Part shown: positions 19,784 to 29,661 of the stretch, one piece after another
Layout: each line of letters begins with the position of its first letter
How positions within the stretch are numbered: position 1 is the stretch's first letter
Origin: Acidimicrobiia bacterium
Lineage (GTDB): Bacteria; Actinomycetota; Acidimicrobiia; IMCC26256; JAOSJM01
Length of the DNA: 64,000 nucleotides
Assembly: GCA_027494165.1 (NCBI GenBank)
Contig: JAOSJM010000006.1
Span: forward strand, 310,001 to 374,000
Reading direction: 5' to 3'
Notes under the pieces: generated by a model
Database searches by the model: none
What the model was told of the DNA's origin: nothing
Seen by the model: the letters and a program-made list of their open reading frames with translations, nothing else
Position numbers and translations under genes: made by a program

Positions 19784-20977
19784 ATGACACTGGACGGGTT
19801 CCGGCGAGCCCGTCCCGACACACGCTGGCTCGGGCGCGGATTGGACGCTCTGGCGCACATCCCCGCGCCGCTGGCGTCCTTGGCGCTCGCCGGCACGCTC
19901 TTGGTGTGCTGGGTCATCGGCTACCAGGTCGGCGGCGCGGGTGTCGCTCCCCACTGGTTCTACGTACCGATCATCCTCGCCGCGGTGCGCTTCGGATACC
20001 CCGGAGCGTTCGGCACCGCGCTCACCTCGACCCTGGTCGCCGGTCCTCTGCTGCCCGCCGACGTCGAGACCGGGGCCGCCCAGCCGCTCTCCGACTGGTT
20101 GGTGCGCGGCGGCTTCTTCGTCGGCCTCGGCCTGTTCATCGCCTTCACCGTCCGCTGGTCCTCAGGGGCCCTCGCGAGCGAGCTCGACCGGCTGCGACGC
20201 GAGCAGGCCCTGCGGCACGGTCTGGAGCGCGGGGAGTTCGAGCTCCTCTACCAGCCGATCGTCCGTCTCGCCGACGAGGCCGTCGCCGGCGTGGAGGCCC
20301 TCATCCGATGGAGCCACCCCGATCTCGGCACGATCGGCCCCGACCGGTTCATCCCCTTCGCCGAGGAGACGGGCGCCGTCGTCCCGCTGGGCCGCTGGGT
20401 CCTCGAGAACGCCGTCCGCCAGGCCGCCGCGTGGCAGCGGCTCTCACCACCCGAACCGCTGCACGTGACGGTGAACCTCTCGGGTCGCCACCTCGTCCAT
20501 GCCGACGTCGTGGCCCATGTCGAGTCGGCGCTGGCCGGCAGCGGCCTCGATCCGGGACTGCTGGTCATCGAGATCACCGAGACCGCGGTCGTCGATGACC
20601 TCGACACCGCGATCCGCCGGCTGCACACCCTCCGGGCGCTGGGAGTCAAGCTGGCGATCGACGACTTCGGCACGGGCCACTCGTCGCTCGCGTCGATCCG
20701 CGACCTCCCGGTCGGCATCGTCAAGATCGACCGGAAGTTCACCGCGCACGCGCTCGAGAACCACGACCTCATCGCCGGGGTGCTCGCCCTCTCGGCCAGC
20801 GTCGGACTCACCGTCGTCGCCGAGGGCATCGAGACGCGCCGACAAGCCGAGCTGCTCCACGAGCTCGGCTGCCGCTACGGACAGGGCTACCTCTACGGGT
20901 GGCCCCAGCCTCCGGAAGCGATCACCGAACGGCTCGTGAGCAGACGGAGATCCCCCGCGCAAGCCGCCCTCATGTGA
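19784..20977 (+). CDS. Membrane-bound EAL-domain protein (predicted c-di-GMP phosphodiesterase)
   Basis: Two to three N-terminal TM segments, then YQPIVRLADEAVAGVEALIRW, NLSGRHL, IEITETAVV, AIDDFGTGHSSLASIRDLPVGIVKID, VAEGIET. Confidence 0.92.
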   Translation: MTLDGFRRARPDTRWLGRGLDALAHIPAPLASLALAGTLLVCWVIGYQVGGAGVAPHWFYVPIILAAVRFGYPGAFGTALTSTLVAGPLLPADVETGAAQPLSDWLVRGGFFVGLGLFIAFTVRWSSGALASELDRLRREQALRHGLERGEFELLYQPIVRLADEAVAGVEALIRWSHPDLGTIGPDRFIPFAEETGAVVPLGRWVLENAVRQAAAWQRLSPPEPLHVTVNLSGRHLVHADVVAHVESALAGSGLDPGLLVIEITETAVVDDLDTAIRRLHTLRALGVKLAIDDFGTGHSSLASIRDLPVGIVKIDRKFTAHALENHDLIAGVLALSASVGLTVVAEGIETRRQAELLHELGCRYGQGYLYGWPQPPEAITERLVSRRRSPAQAALM

Positions 20978-21373
20978 GGACACCGGCGCCGTGGGTCCAC
21001 CACGGAGCTGAGGTCCCAGGGTGCACGGTCATCCGGGCTGGTCCGGGGGGATGGCGTCGAGAACCGCCCTGAGAGGCCCGCGAGGGTTTGGGCCTCGTCG
21101 GTCTGATTGCCACACCCGGCCCGGCCACGGATGCCCCGGATGAGGGATGAGGGAGGAGGGAAGTGGGCCGGCCCAGCGAGGCCAGGCCCGGCGTCGCGTC
21201 TGCCCAGCCGTTGTGAGCGCGGGGGAGGGGACCACCGTGGCCAACGGCAAGAGCTCGACAACCGGTCCTCCACGAAGACTCAGCCAGCCCTGATCGCGGT
21301 CTTCCTTCCCATAAGAACCGTCTGCGCCCGACCTGGTGGGGCCGCATCGCGGGCCGCTCCCTCGGCCCGTGGG

Positions 21374-21389
21374 GATACCATCCGGTAAC
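21374..21389. promoter_or_regulatory. Candidate operator GATACC-ATCC-GGTAAC upstream of thiolase
   Basis: Near-perfect palindrome 27 nt before the ATG; TACC-N4-GGTA core. Confidence 0.45.
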
Positions 21390-21415
21390 CACTCGCGCCG
21401 TCCGGGAGGCCGTCG

Positions 21416-22600
21416 ATGCCTGGGTCCGTGATCGTCTCGTCCGCTCGCACGCCCATCGGGAAGCTGTCGGGGTCGCTCACCTCCTTCAGCGCCATGGACC
21501 TCGGCGGCTTCGCCATCAAGGGCGCGCTCGAGCGGGCCGGGCTGAGCCCCGAGCAGGTCGACCACGTCCTCATGGGTCAGGTGATCCAGGCCGGCCAGGG
21601 CCAGATCACCGCCCGCCAGGCCGCGGTGAGGGCCGGCATCCCCATGACCGTCCCGGCCATGACCGTCAACAAGGTCTGCCTCTCGGGCGTCAACGTCCTC
21701 TACCTCGCCGACCAGATGATCCAGGCCGGTGACGCCGAGATCGTCGTGGCCGGCGGGATGGAGTCGATGACCCGGGCGCCCTACCTGCTGCCCGACGCTC
21801 GGGCCGGGTACCGCATGGGCAACGGCGAGCTCGTCGACTCGCTGATCCACGACGGGCTGTGGTGCGCCTTCGACGCCGTCCACATGGGCTCGGGCACCGA
21901 GCAGTACACCAAGGCGGTCCCGGGCATCACCCGCGAGGCCCAGGACGAGCTGGCGGCCAAGAGCCACGAGCGGGCCGCCGCCGCCATCAAGGAGGGCCGC
22001 CTCGCGGAGGAGATCGTCCCGGTGCCGGTCCCCCAGCGCAAGGGCGACCCGGTGATCGTCGACACCGACGAGGGCGTCCGTCCCGGTACCACGCCCGAGT
22101 CGCTCGCCGGGCTGCGGCCCGCGTTCGCCAAGGACGGCACCATCACCGCCGGCAACGCGTCGCAGATCTCCGACGGCGCCGCGGCGGTGATCATGACCAG
22201 CCGGGAGAAGGCCGAGCAGCTCGGCGTCACGCCGCTGGCCGAGTACCTGGGCTCGGGCATGGTCGCCGGCCCCGACGCGTCGCTGCTCACCCAGCCGTCG
22301 CGGGCGATCCGCGCGGCCCTCGAGCGGACCGGCCTGTCCCTCGCCGACGTCGACCTCTTCGAGCTCAACGAGGCCTTCGCCGCCGTCGGCCTGGCCTCGA
22401 TGGAGGACTTGGGCATCGGCGACGAGGTCGTGAACGTGAACGGCGGCGCCATCGCCCTCGGCCACCCGGTCGGCATGTCGGGCACCCGGATCACCATGAC
22501 CCTGGTCAACGAGCTCCGCCGCCGCGGCGGCGGGACCGGGGCGGCCGCCCTCTGCGGAGGCGGCGGCCAGGGCGAGGCGGTGCTGGTCCGCACGCTGTAG
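21416..22600 (+). CDS. Acetyl-CoA C-acetyltransferase (thiolase)
   Basis: VNKVCLSGVNVLYLADQMI active-site Cys, ELNEAFAAV, NVNGGAIALGHPVGMSGTRI, ALCGGGGQGEAVLV. Confidence 0.95.
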   Translation: MPGSVIVSSARTPIGKLSGSLTSFSAMDLGGFAIKGALERAGLSPEQVDHVLMGQVIQAGQGQITARQAAVRAGIPMTVPAMTVNKVCLSGVNVLYLADQMIQAGDAEIVVAGGMESMTRAPYLLPDARAGYRMGNGELVDSLIHDGLWCAFDAVHMGSGTEQYTKAVPGITREAQDELAAKSHERAAAAIKEGRLAEEIVPVPVPQRKGDPVIVDTDEGVRPGTTPESLAGLRPAFAKDGTITAGNASQISDGAAAVIMTSREKAEQLGVTPLAEYLGSGMVAGPDASLLTQPSRAIRAALERTGLSLADVDLFELNEAFAAVGLASMEDLGIGDEVVNVNGGAIALGHPVGMSGTRITMTLVNELRRRGGGTGAAALCGGGGQGEAVLVRTL

Positions 22601-22661
22601 GGACGCTGCCGGAGGACTCCTGCCGGAGGGCTCCTGCCCGTCCCGGGAGCCGGAACCCGAC

Positions 22662-22772
22662 GTCCCGGGTGTCTCCACCCCCGCCCAGCGACGGTATCGG
22701 CACCCGAGACGGCTGATCCTGCGACCCGGGTGTCTCCACCCCCGCCCTGCGACGGTATCGGCACCCGAGACG
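22662..22772. repeat. Family-1 intergenic palindrome, paired copies
   Basis: gtcccgggtgtctccacccccgcccagcgacggtatcggcacccgagac and a near-identical copy about 60 bp on. Confidence 0.85.
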
Positions 22773-22862
22773 TGGTGAGGCCCGGGACCCGCTCGTGGTG
22801 CGACAGGGCGCGGGATGCGCTCGACCGGGAGCAACCACTCCACGCGTTATCGTGCGTGCGTG

Positions 22863-23753
22863 GTGCGCCCGGCCGAGCTCCGGCCCCTGCGCTTCGGCGA
22901 GACCCTCGACGCCGCCGCCCGGCTCTACCGGGCCCGTTTCGGCCCCCTCGTCCGACTCGTCGCCCCCGTCGTCGTCCCGCTCCAGGTGCTGGCGTGGACG
23001 GTCACCGTCTCCACCACGGCCACCGAGGCCGAGCGCAACGCCGACCTCGGAGCGGTCGACTGGACCTCGCTGGCCGGGTCGCTCGTCACGTCGGCCCTCG
23101 CCGGCCTCACCGCCGTGCTGGCGACCGTCGTGGCGACCCCGGTGGTCACCGGCGCCTACACCGGGGGGCACGAGGACGCCCGATCGGCCCTGCGCGCCCT
23201 CGGGAGCCGGTGGGGCGCCGTCGTCGCGGTGACCGTCCTCGCCACGCTGGGGGTCGCGCTCGGGACCGTCGCGCTCGTCCTTCCGGGGATCTACCTCGCC
23301 GTCGCCTGGTGCGTGAGCCTCCCGGCGCTCGTCGTCGAGCGGCCGTCGCGCGGCACCCAGGCGCTCCGGCGCTCGTGGCAGCTCGTCCGGGGCCGGTGGT
23401 GGCCGACGCTGTGGACCCTCCTCCTCGCCTACCTGCTGACGTCGATGGTGACCCTCGCCCTCTCGCTGCCGCTCCTGCCGCTCGTCTTCAGCGACGTGCC
23501 CGACAACGTCGCGCTCTACGCCGCGGCCACGACCGCGGCCCAGGCCGTGGCGCTCGTCGCCACGGTGCCCTTCCTCGTGGCCGTGGTCGGCGTCGTCTAC
23601 TTCGACCTCCGGGTCCGCAAGGAGGGGCTCGACATCCACCTCATGGCCCGGGCCCTCCCCGCACCCACGGCGGGAGCCCCCGACGTCGCGGCCCCCGGGC
23701 CCCCGGGCGCCCGCCGCCGCGCCGCCCGACGCCCCGTCGCCCCGTCCGTCACG
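22863..23753 (+). CDS. Multi-TM membrane protein (glycerophosphoryl diester phosphodiesterase membrane-domain-like)
   Basis: VRPAELRPLRFGETLDAAARLYRARFGPLVRLVAPVVVPLQVL ... LVLPGIYLAVAWCVSLPALVVERPSRGTQALRRSWQLVRGRWW; 3' boundary uncertain because the frame runs on into the next gene. Confidence 0.7.
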
Positions 23754-24523
23754 GTGAGCCGCGGGCATCACCGCCGCCCGGGACGGGCCGCCGCCGTCCT
23801 GCTCGGAGCCCTCGCCCTCCTGCCGGGGACCCTGGCCACCCCGGGTTCCGCGGCCGTCCGGCCCACCGCAGCCGGCGAGCCGGACGCGGTCGAGGCCCGG
23901 GCTGCGGCCCGTGACATCCTCGGCGACGCGCGCTTCCGGGAGCCCGACGTCCCCGGCCGTTGCGCGACCCCCTCCGGCGGCTCGGCGAGTGGCTCGACGA
24001 CCTCTTCGGCGACCCGCCCCGGCCCGAGGCCCCCGACCCGCCGGCCGAGGCCACCGGGGACGGCGGCGGTTTCGGGCTCACCGGACCCGTGGTGGTCCTC
24101 GTCGTCGTCCTGGTGGTGGCCGTCCTCGCCTGGTGGCTCGTGACCCGGCGGCGGTCGGCCGGGCCCGACGAGGACGGCGGGGCCGAGGCGGCGCTCGCGC
24201 CGACCGACGCCGACGGTCTCGAGCGGGCCGCCGACGAGGCGGAAGCGGCCGGCGACCTCGAGGGCGCCATCCGGCTGCGCTTCCGGGCCGGGCTGCTCCG
24301 CCTCGACGACGCCGGCGCGGTCGCGTTCCGGCCGTCGCTCACGACCGGGCAGGTCGCCCGCGCGCTGCGGCTCGGCGCCTTCGAGACCGTCGGATCCACC
24401 CACGACACGGTGGTCTACGGGCGGCGCCCGGCCACCGGCGACGACGTCGAGCGCACCCGCCGGGGCTGGGAGCAGGTCCTCGGGCACGTCGGCGCGGCGC
24501 CGGGCCGAGGGGACGGGGCGTGA
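23754..24523 (+). CDS. DUF4129-like transmembrane protein (one apparent frameshift near 23951)
   Basis: ARDILGDARFREPDVP | RPLRDPLRRLGEWLDDLFGDP joined by adding one C; C-terminal DLEGAIRLRFRAGLLRLDDAGAV. Confidence 0.65.
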
Positions 24524-25677
24524 TCGGGACCCGGACCCGGCGGCGCCGGCTGGGGCCGGGAGCCCGGGCCGTGGTGATCGGCCTCGCCGTCGTCGTCGGG
24601 CTCGAGGTGCTGCTCGTCGGGCTCGAAGCCGTCTTCGGCGGCGGATCCCCGGGCGGTCCGGCGTCGTCCTCGTTCGCGACCGCCGAGGACGGGCTCGCCG
24701 GCTACGCGGAGCTCCTGGACCGCTACGGTCGCCCCGTCCGCTCGCTGCGGGGCAGCCTCACCGAGGCCGGCCTCGACCCCGGCACCACCCTCGTCGTCCT
24801 CGGCGGGGATCCGCTCGAGGAGGACGAGGCCGCCGAGGTCGGCCGGTTCGTGCGGCGTGGCGGACGGCTCGTCGCCGGCGGGGCGTCCGCCGTCCGGTGG
24901 CTCTCGCACGGGGACGTCGTCGACGACCTCCCCGTCCGGGACTTCGAGGGGATGAGCGAGGCGACACCGCTGGTGGACGATCCCGCCGTCGCCGGCGTCG
25001 CCCTCGTGCGCGCCGCCGGTGAAGGAGCCTGGTCCGACGTCGGGAGCGCCCGCCCCGTGCTGGGCGACCGGGACGAGCCCCCGGGGACCGACGTGCTGCT
25101 CGCGGTCTCCCGGGTCGGCGACGGCGAGGTGCTGCTCCTCGCCGACCCCTCTCCGCTCCAGAACCGCCTGCTCGGCGAGGCCGACAACGCCCTCCTCGGG
25201 CTGCGGCTGGCCGGCGAGCCCGGGCGGACGGTGGGCTTCGCCGAGGGCGTGCACGGCTACGGCGCGGCGAGCGGCCTCGCCGCGCTGCCGACGGGATGGA
25301 GGGTCGCGCTGGCCGGCGTGGCCCTCGCCGCGGTGCTCGGCATGGTGGCGGCCAGCCGGCGGTCGGGCCCTCCCGAGGACGAGGCCCGCCCCCTGCTGCC
25401 GGCCCGGCAGGCCTACGTCGACGCCCTGGCCCTCTCGTTGGCCCGGACCCGCCAGCCCGCCGCGTCGGTGGCGCCGCTCCAGGCCGCGGCCCGCCGCGAG
25501 CTCGCCCGCCGGGCCGGGCTCGGCGCCGACGCCGACGAGGCCGCCCTGCGCGCCGCGGCCTCGTCACGGGGCTGGCCCGACGACGAGGTGGAGGCGCTGT
25601 TCACCCCGGCGGTGGACGAGGGCGCCGTGCTGGCCGCCGGGCGGGCGCTCGCCCGGGTCGAAGGAGGAGATCGGTGA
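24520..25677 (+). CDS. DUF4350-domain membrane protein
   Basis: SSSFATAEDGLAGYAELLDRYGRPV ... LLLADPSPLQNRLLGEADNALLGLRLAG; GTGA overlaps on both sides. Confidence 0.8.
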   Translation: MIGTRTRRRRLGPGARAVVIGLAVVVGLEVLLVGLEAVFGGGSPGGPASSSFATAEDGLAGYAELLDRYGRPVRSLRGSLTEAGLDPGTTLVVLGGDPLEEDEAAEVGRFVRRGGRLVAGGASAVRWLSHGDVVDDLPVRDFEGMSEATPLVDDPAVAGVALVRAAGEGAWSDVGSARPVLGDRDEPPGTDVLLAVSRVGDGEVLLLADPSPLQNRLLGEADNALLGLRLAGEPGRTVGFAEGVHGYGAASGLAALPTGWRVALAGVALAAVLGMVAASRRSGPPEDEARPLLPARQAYVDALALSLARTRQPAASVAPLQAAARRELARRAGLGADADEAALRAAASSRGWPDDEVEALFTPAVDEGAVLAAGRALARVEGGDR

Positions 25678-26618
25678 GGGAGCTACGGGACCGGGTGTCG
25701 GCCGAGGTCCGCAAGGTCGTCGTGGGGCAGGACGAGGTCGTCGACGCGCTCCTGGCCGCGGTGGCGGTGAGCGGCCACGTGCTGCTGGAGGGGGTGCCGG
25801 GAGTCGCCAAGACGCTCCTCGCCAACGCGCTGAGCCGGGCCCTGGGCGTCACCTTCCACCGCGTGCAGTTCACGCCCGACATGCTCCCCTCGGACCTCAC
25901 GGGGACGATGACGCTGCGCCCCACCCCGGGCGGGCACCAGGAGCTGGGGTTCCGTCCCGGCCCGGTGTTCGCGAACGTGGTGCTCGCCGACGAGGTCAAC
26001 CGCACGCCCCCCAAGACCCAGGCCGCGCTCCTCGAGGCGATGCAGGAAGGCCAGGTGACGGTGGACGGGCAGCCTCACCGGCTCCCGGACCCCTTCCTGG
26101 TCATCGCCACCCAGAACCCGATCGAGTACGAGGGCACCTACCCGCTCCCCGAGGCCCAGCTCGACCGCTTCCTGGTGAAGCTCGACGTCGGGTACCCGTC
26201 CGAGGCCGACGAGGTCGCCATGCTCCACCTGGCCCACCGCGGGGTCGCCCCGGCCACCCTCGTCGAGGTCGAGCCCGTCGCCGACGCCGAGAGCCTCCGG
26301 GCGGTGCGGGCCCAGGTCGACGCCACCGTGGTCTCGGGCGAGGTGGCGGCCTACGTCGTGGCCGTGGTCCGCCGCACACGCGAGCTCCCCAGCGTCGCGC
26401 TCGGCGCGAGCCCGAGGGCCGCCGTGCACCTCCTCGCCGCGTCGCGCGCGGCGGCGAGGCTGCAGGGACGCGACTTCGTCACGCCCGACGACGTGGCCTG
26501 GATGGCGCCTCCCGTGCTCCGCCACCGCCTCCTGCTCAACCCCGAGGCCGAGCTGGAGCGGTACCGCCCCGACCAGGCCGTCCAGGCGGCCCTCGCCGCG
26601 GTCCCGGTCCCCCGTTGA
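25674..26618 (+). CDS. MoxR-family AAA+ ATPase
   Basis: VVVGQDEVVDALLAAVAVSGHVLLEGVPGVAKTLLANALSRALG ... GPVFANVVLADEVNRTPPKTQAALLEAMQEGQVTVDG. Confidence 0.95.
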   Translation: MRELRDRVSAEVRKVVVGQDEVVDALLAAVAVSGHVLLEGVPGVAKTLLANALSRALGVTFHRVQFTPDMLPSDLTGTMTLRPTPGGHQELGFRPGPVFANVVLADEVNRTPPKTQAALLEAMQEGQVTVDGQPHRLPDPFLVIATQNPIEYEGTYPLPEAQLDRFLVKLDVGYPSEADEVAMLHLAHRGVAPATLVEVEPVADAESLRAVRAQVDATVVSGEVAAYVVAVVRRTRELPSVALGASPRAAVHLLAASRAAARLQGRDFVTPDDVAWMAPPVLRHRLLLNPEAELERYRPDQAVQAALAAVPVPR

Positions 26619-26625
26619 GCCGGCC

Positions 26626-27939
26626 GTGAGCAGCGAGCTCCTCGGGGTGCTCGGTGTCGCGGTGGTGCTCGCCGCGCTCGCCGTCGGGCCGGTCGGCCCG
26701 ACCCCCCGTACCGCCCTGGCGGTCGGGGCGCTGGCGGTCTCGGCGATCCTGCTCCCCGTCGGCCTCGTCGCGCTCGGCGGCGTGGGCCTGGCCACGGCCG
26801 CCGTCGTCGACGCGCTCGCCGCGCGGCGGACCCCGGCGTCACGCCGCGAGCTGCCGCGGCTCCTGGCCCGGGGGGTGCCGGCCCCGCTGCTGGTCACCGT
26901 CGCCGGGCCTCCGGGCGCGTCGGTGCGGATCCGCCAGCCCCGGGTCCCCGACGTGAGCGTCGAGCCCGCCGAGGCCGACACCCGCCTCGAGGCCCGGACC
27001 GTCGCTCGGCGACGGGGCCGGCACGTCCTGCCCCCGGTGGCCCTCCGGGTGACCGGGCCGCTGGGCCTGGCCGCGTGGCGGCGCGAGGCGGCCGGCCCGG
27101 CCGAGGTGCTCGTGTACCCCGACCTCCCGGCGGCGCGCCGTCTCGTCGCCTCGGTGCGCACCAACCGGTTCGGCGACCCCGGCAACCTCCGGCGGGGCCC
27201 GCTCGGTCTCGGCACCGAGTTCGAGTCGATCCGCGAGTACTCGCCCGACGACGACGTCCGCCAGGTGAACTGGCGGGCCACGGCCCGGATCGGCCACCCG
27301 ATGAGCAACCAGTGGCGGGTGGAGCAGGACCGCGACGTCGTCGCCGTCGTGGACTGCGGCCGGCTCATGGCCGCCCCGCTCGGGGACCGGACCCGGCTCG
27401 ACACCGCCGTCGACGTCGTCGCCGCGGTGGCGCTCGTCGCCGACGAGGTCGGGGACCGGTGCGGCGTGGTCGCCTTCGACGACGGCGTCCGGCGCCGGCT
27501 CCCACCGCGCCGGAGAGGCGGCGAGGCCGTGGTGCAGGCCGTGTTCGACCTCGAGCCCCGGAGGGTCGACGCCGACTACGAGCTGGCCTTCCGGACCGTC
27601 GGCCGGGGCAAGCGGGCCTTCGTGCTCGTGCTCACCGACCTGCTCGAGGAGGCCGCGGCCGGCCCGCTGCTCGACGCCGTCCCGGTCCTGGCCCGCCGCC
27701 ATGCCGTGACCGTGGCCAGCGTCGCGGACCCCGACCTCGAGCGAGCCGTCCGGACCCCTCCCTCGACCACCGACGACGTCTACACGGCCGTGGCGGCGCT
27801 CGACGTGCTCGAGTCGCGCCGGCGTGTCGCGGCCCACCTCCGCCGGACGGGCGCCGAGGTCGTCGAGGCCGGGCCCGACCGGCTCGCGGCGGCGTGCGTC
27901 GACGCCTACCTCAGGGCGAAGACCCGGGCGCAGCTGTGA
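26626..27939 (+). CDS. DUF58-domain protein
   Basis: GTEFESIREYSPDDDVRQVNWRATARIGHPMSNQWRVEQDRDVVAVVDCGRLM. Confidence 0.9.
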   Translation: MSSELLGVLGVAVVLAALAVGPVGPTPRTALAVGALAVSAILLPVGLVALGGVGLATAAVVDALAARRTPASRRELPRLLARGVPAPLLVTVAGPPGASVRIRQPRVPDVSVEPAEADTRLEARTVARRRGRHVLPPVALRVTGPLGLAAWRREAAGPAEVLVYPDLPAARRLVASVRTNRFGDPGNLRRGPLGLGTEFESIREYSPDDDVRQVNWRATARIGHPMSNQWRVEQDRDVVAVVDCGRLMAAPLGDRTRLDTAVDVVAAVALVADEVGDRCGVVAFDDGVRRRLPPRRRGGEAVVQAVFDLEPRRVDADYELAFRTVGRGKRAFVLVLTDLLEEAAAGPLLDAVPVLARRHAVTVASVADPDLERAVRTPPSTTDDVYTAVAALDVLESRRRVAAHLRRTGAEVVEAGPDRLAAACVDAYLRAKTRAQL

Positions 27940-28910
27940 GCACCGGGGCCGGCTGTTCCTCGGCCAGGCCGCCACGCCACGCCACCAGGCTCCAGTAGAC
28001 CGCCCCGAGGGCGACCCCGAGGGCGACCGCCGGCCCGAGCCCGATCCGGGCCGGGGTCACGAAGCCCTCGACGACGCCGGCCACGACGAGCCACGGCACC
28101 GTGCCCAGCACCGCCTCGGTCGCCCGGCGACCCTCGACCACGAGAGCCGCCCCCGTCGCCGGTGCCCGGGGTCGACGAGGGCCCAGCCGAGCCGGAGCCC
28201 GGCCGCGCCGGCCACGACGATGCACGACAGCTCGAGGACCCCGTGGGGGCTGACCAGCTCGAAGAAGGGCGGACCGTTGCCGGCCCAGACGGCCATCCCG
28301 GTGATCGCCCCGAAGATCACCCCCTGGTAGACGAGCATGGCCACCGTGCCCAGGCCGACGGCGATGCCGCCGACGAAGACGATGAACGCGACCCGGATGT
28401 TGTTGGTGAAGATGAGGCTCGAGAACGCGGTCTGGGCCTCGGCGTCGAGCTCGTCGGAGCCGCCCTCGAAGTGGTCCGGGTCGGCGACGACGCGGTACTC
28501 CGAGGGCATCACCCCGACCGCCGCGCCCGGGTCCCCGACCGCCCACACGGCCGCGAGCACCCACGGCCCGAACAGCATCAGCGCGGCCGCCGCGAGCGGC
28601 CAGGGTCGCTCCCGGACCCGCCGCCAGTAGCCCGTGGTGAGGAAGGCCCACAGCGACGCCCGGCGGGGACGCACGTCGTACACCAGCCGGCGGGCGCGCC
28701 CCACGAGCTCCTCGAGGCGCCCGACGACCGGTTCCTGGGGAACCGGCGGCGGGCCTGGGCCAGGTCGGCGACGGCCACCCGGTAGAGTGCGCCGAGGCGT
28801 CGGACCCCGTCGGGACCCAGGCGCTCGGGTCGGTCACCCGCCCGCACCACGAGCGCCTGGAGCTCGGCCCACCCGACCTCGCGGCTGCGCACGAACCGGT
28901 CGAGGTTCAC
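27911..28910 (-). CDS. Stage II sporulation protein M (SpoIIM)-like membrane protein (apparent frameshifts near 28737-28740 and ~28160)
   Basis: MNLDRFVRSREVGWAELQALVVRAGD / EPVVGRLEELVGRARRLVYDVRPRRASLWAFLTTGYWRRVRE ... FTNNIRVAFIVFVGGIAVGLGTVAMLVYQGVIFGA ... SPHGVLELSCIVVAGAAGLRLG / ATEAVLGTVPWLVVAGVVEGFVTP. Confidence 0.85.
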
Positions 28911-29651
28911 GTGGACACCCTGGACGACCGCATGACGATCTCCACGCCCGAGGGCGTGGACTTCGAGGTGACCCTGGCCGGGGTGGGCTCGCGGTTCATG
29001 GCGTCGCTGCTCGACGGGCTCATCCTGTACGGCGCGATCTTCGCGCTCCTGATCGTCACGGGGTTCCTGGCCATGGCGAGCGCGGGAGCGGCCGTGGCGC
29101 TCCTGGCGATCACCGCGCTGCTCGTCCTCTTCGGCTACCACGCGGTGTTCGAGACCCTGAACGCCGGCCGGAGCCCCGGGAAGGCCGCGGCCGGGATCCG
29201 GGTGGTGCGCCTCGGCGGCGGACGCGTGACCTTCCTCTCCGCGATGGCGCGGAACCTCCTCTGGCCGATCGAGGTCCTCGCGCTCGCCCCGATCGCCGTG
29301 GTCTCGGTGCTGGTCGGCCGGCGCAACCAGCGCCTCGGCGACCACATCGCCGGCACCGTGGTCGTGCGCGACCGCAAGGCTCCGGTCGTGCCGGCCGCCG
29401 TCCTGCTCCCCGCGGCGTACGCGCCCGACGCCCCGTTCCTGCGCTGGGACGTCAGCACCCTCGGCCCCGACGAGCTGGCCGCCGTCCGGCGCTTCCTCGA
29501 GCGGCGGGCGACCCTCCCACCGGGCGCCCGGGCCGGCCTCGCCCGGGAGCTGGCCGCGCGGCTGGGCCCCCGGGTGGCGGGCGCACCGCCCGACTGGCAC
29601 CCCGAGGCGTTCCTCGAGGGCGTCGTCGCCGCCAAGGCCGCCCGGGCCTGA
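28911..29651 (+). CDS. RDD family membrane protein
   Basis: MTISTPEGVDFEVTLAGVGSRFMASLLDGLILYGAIF ... TLNAGRSPGKAAAGIRVVR. Confidence 0.88.
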   Translation: MDTLDDRMTISTPEGVDFEVTLAGVGSRFMASLLDGLILYGAIFALLIVTGFLAMASAGAAVALLAITALLVLFGYHAVFETLNAGRSPGKAAAGIRVVRLGGGRVTFLSAMARNLLWPIEVLALAPIAVVSVLVGRRNQRLGDHIAGTVVVRDRKAPVVPAAVLLPAAYAPDAPFLRWDVSTLGPDELAAVRRFLERRATLPPGARAGLARELAARLGPRVAGAPPDWHPEAFLEGVVAAKAARA

Positions 29652-29661
29652 GCGCGGCGGT

